Of a stretch of DNA of 64,000 nt, positions 34,121 through 43,500 are shown one piece after another. A model generated the notes under the pieces. It saw nothing but the letters and a program-made list of their open reading frames with translations. It searched no databases and was not told the origin of the DNA. Both the position numbers and the translations under genes were made by a program. The stretch spans positions 1 through 64,000 of the forward strand of contig CAJXRZ010000005.1 in the NCBI GenBank assembly GCA_913060515.1, written 5' to 3'. Numbering within the stretch: position 1 is the first letter of the stretch; every line of letters begins with the position of its first letter. This stretch comes from an uncultured Pseudomonadota bacterium. GTDB lineage: Bacteria > Myxococcota_A > UBA796 > CAJQPC01.

Positions 34121-35263
34121 TCAGTCTGCGATCAGGCTCTTGGCAATCACCAAGCGCTGGATCTCAGAAGTGCCTTCGTACAGGGTCGTGATGCGTGCAT
34201 CACGGTAGAGGCGCTCCACTTCGTACTCCTTGGAGTAGCCGTAGCCGCCGTGGATCTGCAGCGCCTTGTCGGCGCAGAAGTTCGCACACTCGGAGGCGTA
34301 GAGCTTGGCCATGGAGCAGGCTTGGCTGGCGCGCTCGCCCTTGTCCTTCAAGGTGGCTGCCTTCCAGGTCAACAGGCGTGCGGCTTCAATGCGGGTGGCC
34401 ATGTCTGCCAGCATCCACTGAATGGCCTGCTTGCTCGAGATGGGCCGACCAAAAGCGACGCGCTCCTTGGCGTAGGCCAGGCCCAAGTCAAAGGCACGCT
34501 GGGCGATACCCAGGGACTGGGCCGCGATGCCGATACGCCCGCCATCCAGGGTGCCCATGGCCACCTTGAAGCCCTCGCGCTCCACGCCCAGGAGGTTCTC
34601 CTTGGGCACGCGCATGTCTTCGAAGATTAGCTCAGCGGTCTGGCTGCTGCTCAAGCCAAGCTTGGGCTCGATCTTGCCGACCTTGAATCCGGGCGATGCG
34701 GTCTCGACGATGAATGCGCAGACGGCCTTGTGACGCGCCTCTGGATCCATGCTTGCGTAGACAACAGCCACATCAGCCTGTGGACCATTGGTGATCCACA
34801 TCTTGGTGCCATTGAGGATGTAGTCGCCATTCTCGGCAACCGTCACCTTGGTCTTCTGCGCAGCGGCGTCCGAGCCGGCGCTGGGCTCCGTGAGGGCGTA
34901 GCAGCCGATCCACTCGGCGCTTGCCATCTTGGGCAGGTACTTCTGCTTCTGAGCTTCGGTGCCGAAGTTGATGATGGGCGAGCTGGCCAAGCTGTTGTTG
35001 ACCGACATCACCACGCCCAAGGAGGCATCGGCGTAGCTGATCTCTTCGAGGGCCAGGACGTAGTCCAGGATGCTTAGACCAAAGCCACCGTACTCTTCGG
35101 GCACGAACATGCCCATAAAGCCCATCTCGCCAAGCTGGCCGACAAGCTCAGCTGGGTACTTCTTGCTCAGGTCACGCTCAGCGGCCCCTGGGAGCACAGC
35201 ATCGCGGGCGAAGCTGCGTGCCAGGTCTTGGATCTGAAGGGACTGCTCTGAGAGCTGGAACAT
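34121..35263 (-). CDS. Acyl-CoA dehydrogenase
   Basis: 380-aa FAD enzyme introducing the 2,3-double bond into acyl-CoA, most like short-chain (butyryl/isovaleryl-type) members. Seen: CYALTEPSAGSDAAAQ and MWITNGPQADV (FAD/substrate loops), ASPGFKVGKIEPKLGLSSSQT, QIHGGYGYSKEYEVERLYRDARI. The catalytic Glu lies in LYEGTSEIQRLVIA near the C-terminus. The length is normal. It is third in the order hbd, crotonase, this gene, 18 bases after the hydratase stop, so it belongs to a beta-oxidation-type operon. The electron acceptor would be ETF; no etf genes are in the window. Confidence 0.95.
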   Translation of the reverse strand: MFQLSEQSLQIQDLARSFARDAVLPGAAERDLSKKYPAELVGQLGEMGFMGMFVPEEYGGFGLSILDYVLALEEISYADASLGVVMSVNNSLASSPIINFGTEAQKQKYLPKMASAEWIGCYALTEPSAGSDAAAQKTKVTVAENGDYILNGTKMWITNGPQADVAVVYASMDPEARHKAVCAFIVETASPGFKVGKIEPKLGLSSSQTAELIFEDMRVPKENLLGVEREGFKVAMGTLDGGRIGIAAQSLGIAQRAFDLGLAYAKERVAFGRPISSKQAIQWMLADMATRIEAARLLTWKAATLKDKGERASQACSMAKLYASECANFCADKALQIHGGYGYSKEYEVERLYRDARITTLYEGTSEIQRLVIAKSLIAD

Positions 35264-35281
35264 TTGAATCTCTCCCTGGCT

Positions 35282-36079
35282 CTATCGGCCAGAAAAGTTG
35301 GGGGGACGCTTGTCCAAGAAGGCGCTCATGCCTTCCTTCTGGTCGCCGCTGGCGAAGCACAAGCCGAAGAGCTGCGCTTCGTGTGCCAGAGCAGTGCCCA
35401 TGTCCAGGTCCGCTCCGGTGTTGATGGCGCGCTTGCAGAGGCTCACGGCGCGCGGGCCATTGTTGGCGATTTGCATGGCGAGCTGCTTGGCCTCGGTCAC
35501 GACATCGCTCTCGACCATGCGGGCTGCAAGCCCGATGCGGGCTGCCTCTTCGGCGCGCACGGAGCGGCCGGTAAAGCAGATCTCACGTGCTCGCTGACGC
35601 CCAACCAAACGGGTCATGCGCTGGGAGCCGCCAAAGCCGGGAATCACGCCCAACTTGACTTCGGGCTGGCCAAAGACGGCGCTCTTGCTGGCCAGGATGA
35701 TGTCGCAAGACATGGCCAGCTCACAGCCACCGCCGAGGGCGTAGCCATTGACCGCAGCGATCACCGGGCGGTGGTAGCTCTCGATACGAGAGAAGACCCG
35801 CTGGCCCTTCTCTGCGAAGAGCGTGGCCTCTTGAGGGGTCATCCGGCGCATCTCTGCGATGTCAGCGCCTGCAGCGAAGGCCTTGGGGCCTGCTCCGGTC
35901 AGGATGACGGCCAATGCGTCGCGCTGTGCCACCTCGTCCAGGACCTCAGCGAGCTCCTGAATCATGGTGGCGTTGATGGCGTTGAGGGCCTTGGGGCGGT
36001 TCAGGGTGACGATGGCAACCCGGTCCTCGAAGGCGACCTTGAGGGACGAGTACAGATGTACGGTGCGATCAGAACTCAC
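35282..36079 (-). CDS. Enoyl-CoA hydratase (crotonase family)
   Basis: 265 aa from the GTG at 36079, which has AGGGG at good spacing; a longer frame into the upstream gene adds a non-homologous extension. The oxyanion-hole segment is AFAAGADIAEM. Both catalytic Glu are present, in GGGCELAMSCD and FGQPEVKLG. The C-terminal PPNFSGR tail is usual for short-chain hydratases. It hydrates crotonyl-CoA-type substrates to 3-hydroxyacyl-CoA. It is placed between the dehydrogenases that act before and after it in the pathway, with a 10-base gap to hbd. Confidence 0.94.
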   Translation of the reverse strand: MSSDRTVHLYSSLKVAFEDRVAIVTLNRPKALNAINATMIQELAEVLDEVAQRDALAVILTGAGPKAFAAGADIAEMRRMTPQEATLFAEKGQRVFSRIESYHRPVIAAVNGYALGGGCELAMSCDIILASKSAVFGQPEVKLGVIPGFGGSQRMTRLVGRQRAREICFTGRSVRAEEAARIGLAARMVESDVVTEAKQLAMQIANNGPRAVSLCKRAINTGADLDMGTALAHEAQLFGLCFASGDQKEGMSAFLDKRPPNFSGR

Positions 36080-36089
36080 GGGAATCCCC

Positions 36090-36953
36090 TTATTTGGCCG
36101 GGTAGGTGTAAAAGCCACGGCCGGTCTTTCGACCCAACCATCCGGCCTCAACGTACTTTCGAAGCAGCGGGCAAGGGCGGTACTTGGAGTCGCCACCCAT
36201 GCCTTGGTGCAGGACCTCCATGATGGCCAAGCAAGTGTCCAGACCGATGAAGTCTGCCAGAGTCAGTGGACCCATGGGGACATTTGTGCCCAGTTTCATG
36301 GCGGTGTCGATGTCTTCGACCGAAGCGATGCCCTCGTACAAGGCGAACACAGCCTCGTTGATGTAGGGCATCAGGACGCGGTTCACGATGAATCCGGGCA
36401 TGTCCCGACCCTCCACCGTGGTCTTCCCCATGCGCTGCGCTGCAGCCTCTACGCTGTCCCAGGTCTCTTGGGAGGTCGCCAGACCGCGAATGAGCTCGAC
36501 CAACTTCATGACCGGAACGGGGTTCATGAAGTGCATGCCCATCACCTTGTCAGGTCGGTCGGTGTGGGCGCCAATTGCGGTGATGGAGATGGAGCTGGTG
36601 TTGCTCGCCAGCAGGGTCTCTGAAGAGGTCGCTGCGCTGAGCTGCTCGAAGATCTTGTACTTGAGCTCGACCCGCTCGGTGGCAGCCTCGATCACAAGCT
36701 GGGTCTCCGCCAAGGAGGCCAGCTCGACGCTGGTCCCAATTCGACTCAGGGCCGACTGGGCCTCCGCTTCGGTGATGCGCTCCTTTCGGACCATGCGACC
36801 CAGGTTCTTTTCAACCGAGGCCATGCCCTTGGCCAGGGCGGCCTCGGAGATGTCCGTGAGGGTCACGGAGTACCCTGCAAGAGACGAGACCTGGGCAATG
36901 CCATTGCCCATCTGCCCTGCGCCAACCACACCAATGCTCTGAATCTCGGACAT
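36090..36953 (-). CDS. 3-hydroxybutyryl-CoA dehydrogenase
   Basis: 287 aa, typical length. The NAD-binding motif is GVVGAGQMGNGIAQ. The catalytic His lies in GMHFMNPVPVMKLVE, preceded by SNTSSISI (Ser for substrate). The C-terminal domain carries PGFIVNRVLMPYINEA and GPLTLADFIGLDTCL. It oxidises 3-hydroxybutyryl-CoA to acetoacetyl-CoA. It is the first gene of the three-gene acyl-CoA operon; thiolase is not in the window. It is divergent from the STAND/TPR gene. Confidence 0.95.
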   Translation of the reverse strand: MSEIQSIGVVGAGQMGNGIAQVSSLAGYSVTLTDISEAALAKGMASVEKNLGRMVRKERITEAEAQSALSRIGTSVELASLAETQLVIEAATERVELKYKIFEQLSAATSSETLLASNTSSISITAIGAHTDRPDKVMGMHFMNPVPVMKLVELIRGLATSQETWDSVEAAAQRMGKTTVEGRDMPGFIVNRVLMPYINEAVFALYEGIASVEDIDTAMKLGTNVPMGPLTLADFIGLDTCLAIMEVLHQGMGGDSKYRPCPLLRKYVEAGWLGRKTGRGFYTYPAK

Positions 36954-37020
36954 GGGCTCCTCTTCTGCGTTTTGCTGCTACTTCTGCTAACGCAAGACCC
37001 CCTCCCCAACCACCGGACCC

Positions 37021-38688
37021 ATGCCTGCACTGCCACCTGAGCTCCCCTGGCCCCAAGCTGCCCTCTATGCCCTGCGAGAGGAGGCAGTGCTCTACCTCTA
37101 CCTGGGCTCCTGTACGGCCCGTGCAGGGGCCGAGGATGCCCTTGTCGGGCTGTGGGAGGGCCCCTGCCTTCAGGTGGATGTTCTGGGTTGTCAGGACCCT
37201 CCCGACCTGGTTCGCGCCACAGGGCTGGCGCTCGGTCTGCCGCTGCCAGGGGTGACGCGGGCGGTGGCCAACGCACTGGAACCGGGCACGCTGCTGATCT
37301 GGCGCAACTTGCACGCCGAAGAGGCCCGCACTGCCGCGGAGGCCCTCGCTTCTCTGAGCGCCGACCTGAAGATCGCCGCTCTTGGAGCGCGGCCCATTGA
37401 TGGTGTGCCCAGCTCGGGCCTGCCGCCTCCCCCACAGCTCGCTCCGCCGGACCCGCTGACTCTCTTCCCGGCTGGTGTTCCCGGCGAAGCCCACGCGGAC
37501 CAGAGCCGCCTGCGACACAGCGCCCCCAGGGTGGCCTTGAAGCTGGAACTCTTGGAAGGGATGCCTCAGCACCCTGACCCACAGGCCGCCGCAGAGGCGC
37601 TCTTTCACCGGGCCGGAAGCTTGCTGCATCTGGCCCTCTCCGAGGCCCTTCCTGCGGGGCTGGAACACGCAGACCTGCTCTTCCTCCGGGGCCTCTGTGA
37701 GCACCTGGCGCCAGGTTTGGCGCGCGCACAGGCTGCCGCGGCAGGCGCGAGGTTGGTCGCAGCAGCCGGTCAACTCCCGGTCGCCCTGGAGTTGCTGGCA
37801 GCCGCCCGCCCAGGGGCTGGAGATGAAGGCTTCGCGCTCTTGCACTGGGCCGAGGGCGACCTGCTCTTGCGACAAGGGCTCGGCGCAGCGGCCACTGGCC
37901 ACCATGAAGCAGCCCTGCACCTCTTGCTTCCCGACCACCCCATCTGGGCTGCCACCCTGCTTCGGCGCAGCGCAGACGCCCTGGCCGGCCTGGGAGAGTT
38001 CGACGAGGCGGCCGCACGATACCGGCGCGCCAGAGTGCTGCACCGCGACGCTGGGGATCCCCTCGGTGTCGCGGCCACCCTGCGAGGCGCTGGAGATCTG
38101 GCGATCCAAGCGGGCGAGGTGCTCAGCGCGGATGCCCTCTACGAGCAGGCCGCAGCGGTCATGGGGGGCGCCCAAGATGCGGAGCTGGGTCGGGCCAACC
38201 TCTGCCTGGGTCAAGCCGCCCTGGCCACCCTACGCGGGGAGACCACCGGGGCCAGTCTTCTCTTGGAGCAGGCGGAACAGCAGGGGCGCCAGCGTCCCGT
38301 GGTCCAGGCCGGCGCGTTGCGGAGGCGGGCCGACATCCACTTGAGAGGCGGAAAGCACGAGCAAGCTGCCAAGGAGCTGGAGGCTGCGTGGGCCTTGTAC
38401 CTGCGGGCCGGGGAGCCTCACGCCGCAGCTCGCTGCCGACGCATCCAGGGAGACCTTGCAGCCGTTGGCGGTGACCTTCGCGCTGCCGCGGCGCTCTACC
38501 AGCAAGCGCTGACGGACTCCGCTCAGCTTGGTGACCTGGTGGGGGCGCGCCAAGTGCTCAAGCATCTGCTCATTCTTGAGCGTGCAGGCCAGGACGCCGA
38601 ACGCGTCGAAGAGCTGCTTCAGCAGCTCGCCGAGCTAGACGCTGAGCTGTCCTCGCCGGATAGAAAGCAGGCCATGCGCTTGGGCTGA
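37021..38688 (+). CDS. TPR protein with degenerate STAND-type N-terminus
   Basis: 555 aa, cytoplasmic. The first 135 residues follow the layout of STAND/LuxR-type ATPases (strand, helix, VDVLGCQDPPDLVRATGLALGLPLP, then a GTLLIW strand). The P-loop place reads YLGSCTARAGAED and the Walker B place LLIWRNLH, so nucleotide binding is unlikely. Residues about 190-540 are helical repeats of TPR type (e.g. GEFDEAAARYRRARVLHRDAGD, GDLRAAAALYQQALTDSAQLGD). It presumably acts as a protein-interaction module. No DNA-binding domain is attached. It is divergent from hbd and convergent with the propeller lipoprotein pair. Confidence 0.75.
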   Translation: MPALPPELPWPQAALYALREEAVLYLYLGSCTARAGAEDALVGLWEGPCLQVDVLGCQDPPDLVRATGLALGLPLPGVTRAVANALEPGTLLIWRNLHAEEARTAAEALASLSADLKIAALGARPIDGVPSSGLPPPPQLAPPDPLTLFPAGVPGEAHADQSRLRHSAPRVALKLELLEGMPQHPDPQAAAEALFHRAGSLLHLALSEALPAGLEHADLLFLRGLCEHLAPGLARAQAAAAGARLVAAAGQLPVALELLAAARPGAGDEGFALLHWAEGDLLLRQGLGAAATGHHEAALHLLLPDHPIWAATLLRRSADALAGLGEFDEAAARYRRARVLHRDAGDPLGVAATLRGAGDLAIQAGEVLSADALYEQAAAVMGGAQDAELGRANLCLGQAALATLRGETTGASLLLEQAEQQGRQRPVVQAGALRRRADIHLRGGKHEQAAKELEAAWALYLRAGEPHAAARCRRIQGDLAAVGGDLRAAAALYQQALTDSAQLGDLVGARQVLKHLLILERAGQDAERVEELLQQLAELDAELSSPDRKQAMRLG

Positions 38689-38693
38689 GTGCC

Positions 38694-40562
38694 TCAGTCC
38701 CAGATGCTTGTGATTCGACCGGCCTGCAGGTCAACCTTGCAGACGTTGTCGTACCCCGTCACAGGCAGAATCACGCCAACTTTGCGGTTCACGCCGACCC
38801 AGCCCGCGTCTTGGTCGCCCGCCAGGTAGCTGTAGGAGACGGGCCGCGCGGGCACATCGATGGGGGTCTCGGCGACGTCCCCCACTCCGTTTGCGTTCCG
38901 GTCAAAGTCGATCTTGAGCACGCCGTTGTTCACGGTGAAGAACCATGAGTCCCCGTCGGTGCTTGGCCGGCTGCCCGAGCTGAGCAGGAAGCTGATCTCA
39001 CCTTGGTCCGAGACATAGCGCTCTCCTTCGGTGACCCTGCGCTCCTGGAAGCCCGCGACGCTGCCCTCGAGGACCCAGTTGCCCTGGCTCCCGTCATAGA
39101 CCATCTGCCAGCTCTGGGTTCGCGCAATGCCGCCACAGGGGTTGACCTGTACGGCCTCGCCGAAGACATCCGCGGTGAAGCTGGGGGTGCTCGTGGGAGA
39201 GGAGTCATCAAAGCCCACGTCGCTGACGTTCTCTCCGAAGTTGACGCTTGGTCCGCCCGCGTCCTGGGCCAGGCAGCCGGTGCTTGCCTCGGCGACCTTG
39301 ACCACGCCCTCGAAGGTCGAGATGGCCACGACCCGGTCGCGCTCACGCGCCTCCCAGGGGCCCACCTCTTGAAGCAAAATGGGGTCGCTGGAAGCCGCCA
39401 GACCGGAGACCGGGGCGCCTACGTATACGCCGTCGACTTCCGCAGTGACCGGGTTCACGTCGTACCAGTCTTGCAGGTCCAGATCCCAGATTCGAACGCT
39501 GACCTCGCCTTGGAGAGCGATGTAGAGCCGGTTTGTGAACTCATCCCCTTGCTGGACCACGTCCGTGACGTTGGCGGGCATGGCGATGCTCTCAACGACC
39601 GAGGCCGCCAGATCTGCTGTGTCCAAGGTGACCTGGAGCACTTGCGGAGAGCGGGTGTCGCCCATGAAGAGAAGCGTTTGGTCTTGGGAGATGGACAGCC
39701 GCGCTGGCTGAGAGCCCGCTGGCAGCGCGATCTCACCGAGCACTTCCATGGACGCTGGATCCAAGGCCAAGAGTCGGGTCTGGGCCACCAGCTCAGGAAA
39801 GAGTGGGTCCTCCAGGGTCGTCACAAGGGCCAGAAGCGCGCTCTGGTCTTGAAGCATCAGCAGGTCCTGAACGTTGCCGCCCAGGTCATGCTCGACCACG
39901 CCGCTCTCGACGCCCAACGTGAAGCGGTCCCCTTCCGTCGCGCTGCCTTCCAAGAGCAGGTCCAGCTCTCCCTCGTCGGTCATGTAGGGCGTCAGCCAGC
40001 TCGCCCGACGGTACTGCATCCCACTGCGGGAGCCTTCGACGATGAAGTCCGTACCGGTGTAGGTGAAGGTCCAGGTCTCGGTGGCTGCTCGGCCCTTTCG
40101 CAGGCCGACCAGGTCCAAGGTGGCTGAGTCGCCGCTGCCGTCCACATCTTCAAAGGCCGGCTCGCTGCTAACGAAAGGCGTGGTGGTCGTTAGGCGCGCG
40201 GCCTCTGCACCAGTGACCCAAGGCACCTCCAAGAGGCTTCGGGTCTGGGCGTCGGCAATCAGCAGGGTGACCGTCTGGTCATCGGGTGCATAGGCTGCGA
40301 TGGCGCCCAGCACGCGGTCTGCCCCTGTCGCGATGTGCGGAGACTCCAAGTAGGGCGCGGCAGGGTCTTCGGCGACCATCCAGCCGTGCTTGATGTCGAG
40401 TGGAACGACGGTGCCGCGGCCTTGGTTTGCCACGAAGGCAACTGGGTCCTTGAAGGGGCCGCCTTGGTCGGGATGCAAGACGGTGGCCGAAGCCGGCGCG
40501 TCAAAGTCCCCTTCCAGGTTGGCGCTCTCCAAACAGGCCAAGCTGGCCAACATCCACATCAT
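38694..40562 (-). CDS. Large lipoprotein of beta-propeller type
   Basis: 622 aa with the short signal MMWMLASLAC (Cys10) and no longer start. Repeated beta blades of YVTN/NHL-like character run through the chain (DPVAFVANQGRGTVVPLDI; SQPARLSISQDQTLLFMGD; RVVAISTFEGVVKV). Two similar inserted segments, near 145-220 and 470-560, each contain a W-x-F/MVYDG or WTFTYTGTDFIVEGS strand pair and a GVxxHDL/VLKIDF ending. Function unknown; surface location inferred. The start overlaps the stop of the upstream lipoprotein gene by 4 bases, so the two are translated together. Confidence 0.75.
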   Translation of the reverse strand: MMWMLASLACLESANLEGDFDAPASATVLHPDQGGPFKDPVAFVANQGRGTVVPLDIKHGWMVAEDPAAPYLESPHIATGADRVLGAIAAYAPDDQTVTLLIADAQTRSLLEVPWVTGAEAARLTTTTPFVSSEPAFEDVDGSGDSATLDLVGLRKGRAATETWTFTYTGTDFIVEGSRSGMQYRRASWLTPYMTDEGELDLLLEGSATEGDRFTLGVESGVVEHDLGGNVQDLLMLQDQSALLALVTTLEDPLFPELVAQTRLLALDPASMEVLGEIALPAGSQPARLSISQDQTLLFMGDTRSPQVLQVTLDTADLAASVVESIAMPANVTDVVQQGDEFTNRLYIALQGEVSVRIWDLDLQDWYDVNPVTAEVDGVYVGAPVSGLAASSDPILLQEVGPWEARERDRVVAISTFEGVVKVAEASTGCLAQDAGGPSVNFGENVSDVGFDDSSPTSTPSFTADVFGEAVQVNPCGGIARTQSWQMVYDGSQGNWVLEGSVAGFQERRVTEGERYVSDQGEISFLLSSGSRPSTDGDSWFFTVNNGVLKIDFDRNANGVGDVAETPIDVPARPVSYSYLAGDQDAGWVGVNRKVGVILPVTGYDNVCKVDLQAGRITSIWD

Positions 40563-43500
40563 TGGTTCACCAAGGTGGCCAGGACCGAGAGGTAGGTCTC
40601 GGAGGTGGGGTCCATGTCGACCAGCACAATGCTGGAGCTGACATGACCGTCGTAGATCTCGCCGATGTAGTTGCCTACCGCCAAGACTGTCCCATCCGGG
40701 GACAAGGAGAGAGCGTGTGGGTTCTCACCGACCCAGTCCAGGTCCGAGGTCACTTGGCCGTAGGGCCCCAAGCGCTTGTCCACGAAGCTGAGACTGTTGT
40801 CATTGAAGTTCGCGACCACGAGCAAGTCCCCAGCAGAGACCACCTGGGCTGGGCCCACATCGCGCTGTGAGGTCACGCCTTCGTCTGCCTGGAAGCCGCG
40901 GGGCAAGGCAATCGCCCCGACGGGCGCATCGAAGTAGAGATCCGTTCGGGCATCGTCTGGGATGGCATCGCCGTCGTAGATCAACATGGAGTCTGGCTGG
41001 GAGTTCAGGGCGTAGATCCAGCGTTCTCCTGCGGGTGCGACGATGCCGCGGGTGCTGGACGCGCCGCTGTCCACGTTGTTCACCAGAACAGCCTCGATTC
41101 CGTAGACGTTGGAGTCTACGAAGTCCGCGTCGCTGTCGTCCCGAATGTCCACGACGTAGATGGCGTTCTGGAGCTCGGAGCCGATGTACAGAAAGCCACG
41201 CACGTTGTCCACATGCATGAAGCTGTTGGCCAAGCCGTTGAAGCTTGCGCCGCCGCTGCTGACCTCGAGGTCGATGGCCATGCTGTCGTTGTCGTCGCCG
41301 CCCTGGGTGTAGAGGGTGATGCTGTCCCCCAGGGTGGGCGTCATGAACTCTGGGTACAGAGACTCAGGGCTGCTGGCTACCACTGGACCTGCCCGGCGGA
41401 TTCCTTCAGGGCTGTCCCAGCCTGAGACGTAGCCTTCAAATCCATCGGCGGTCTGCTGCATCACGACCCGGTCCATGCTGGTGCCGAGGTAGGTCCCCGT
41501 CACGGGGGTCATGGCCCACTTGGGGCTGCCATCGCGGCCTTCAGCCTGCAGCCACTCTTGGGTACCAACCGTGCGGCTGGCATAGCCCAGACGCCAGACG
41601 TCACCGTCGAATGCGCCATACCAGATGTGGTCTACGCCATCGATGCGGAGAACGCTGGGGGTGCGAACCGCGCTGTCATCAAAGTCACCGGGCGCACCGC
41701 CGCCGTAGGACCATGGGTTTGCGGTCCCTTCAACACGGGTCCAGCTCTGGCCCTGATCGGTGCTCACCGCTGTGCCAATGCGACTCTGGGTGCCGTTGAA
41801 TCCGGTGTAGTAGAGGGTCAGTTCGTCTGCATCGCCGACGATGGCGCCCGGTACGACACGGACCGAATCCCAGTCCTCGCCCAAGTCCAAGGCCAATCCC
41901 TGGTCCACCCAGGTTGCGCCACCGTCGCTGCTGCTCGCTCGACCAACTCTGGCCAAGTCGTCCTCGTCCACGCCTGCGTAGAGCATCTCCAAACCCGAGG
42001 CACCCTGGAATGTGACCGGGGTGTGAACGCCCTTGCTTGCCACTTCGCTCTCTGAGGCCTTGAAGAAGCTGGAGACCGGAAGGGAACCGGAGCGCCACTT
42101 GCCGATGCTCTGTGCACCGGCAGAGTCGGTGAGCGTCACGATGAGTGCGCCGTCGTCCAGGATGCTGTCCACCCGGACTCCGAGTGCAGACTCGTCCAGG
42201 GAAACAGTGCCCAGCTCAAAGCCGCTGGAGAGCTGCATGACCATGCCGCCAAAGCCGCCCAGGTCTCCGGACTGAAAGAGCAGGCCCAGGCGCCCATCCA
42301 CGTCGCCGGTGGGGCTCCATGCTTGGGTGCTGGTCCGCTGCATGCTGATTCCGGGCGGATCCAGTGGGTCCAGCCCGTCTTCCAGATCGAAGAGGGTGCC
42401 CTGGTCCTGCCAGTTGCGCCCGTCTGCGCTGGTGGCCAGCGCCAAGGTCCAGCCATCGTCCGTGGGCCGACTGGTCCACATCTTCCAGCCACTGGCGTCG
42501 ATCTGGACCAACGGTGAAGCGGCGCCGCCCTCAACCTCAAAGATTGGCGTGGCGTCGATGCTCCAGTCCAACAAGTCGACGCTCTCGGCGTGACCAATTC
42601 GCCAGGTCGTGCCATCCCAGGCGCCGTAGAACATGCGCCAGCGGTCTGCTTGGCGGTCGTAGACCACATAGGGATCCGCGACCGTCACGCTGTCGTGCTC
42701 GCCGTTGCTACCGGCAAGAATCAGAGGCTCGGCCTGCTCGCGGCTGAAGATCTGTCCGTCAGCGCTGGCTGCGATGTTGATGCCGCTCTCGCCGGTGTCG
42801 GCGTTGTGGCCGTCGAAGAGCAGGTAGTCCGTGCTGTTGGAGATCATCAGCATGGGGCCGCCGAGGGTCTGATCCCACTCGCCGGAACGGCCGCCCAGGG
42901 CAATGTTCCCGAGCACGCCCCAGTCATCGGCGCTCTGACCGTTTGGAACGGCAATGTACACATCGCCGTCGATGATCATGGCTTGCTGAATGCTGCCTGC
43001 GACGCTCTCGCCGTAGCTTGGGTCGGAGAGGTAGTAGAAGCCGTCTGCGCCGTCCCCCACTTGAAGCTGTGGCGCCTCGGAGGCTGCTTGCCAGATGTCG
43101 CCGCCTGGGGAGTCCCACCGGCTGAGGCCTTCGGCTCCCGGCAGCCAAACGCGCGTGTTCCCGTCCACGTACTCCAAGGTCCACTCTTGGTCGTCCACAT
43201 CTTCGGGGGTGAGCACTTCCAGGGTGGAGAGCTCGACCCGGCTTCCTGAGGCGTCTGTGTCAGAGATGAGGGGAGCGCTGACCGTGGCCAGAGGCTGGCC
43301 ATCAATCAGCGAAACCTGGCCCCCGGAGACATCCAAGACCGAAACCGTATGCGAGGTCAGGTTTCCGATGAAGACCTGCTCGCCAACGGGGTCGTAGGCG
43401 GAGACTGTGGGGTCGCTCATCAGAGTGAGGGTGTCGCTGCTGTCGGGCCCAACGGTGTGCGGAGACAGCGCGCCATCGCTCTGCACGCCGACCAAGTGAA

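Noticed and set aside
36811-38214. A 467-codon open frame on the minus strand
   Set aside because: Antisense to the STAND/TPR gene and extending into hbd; Arg/Gln/Gly-rich shadow.
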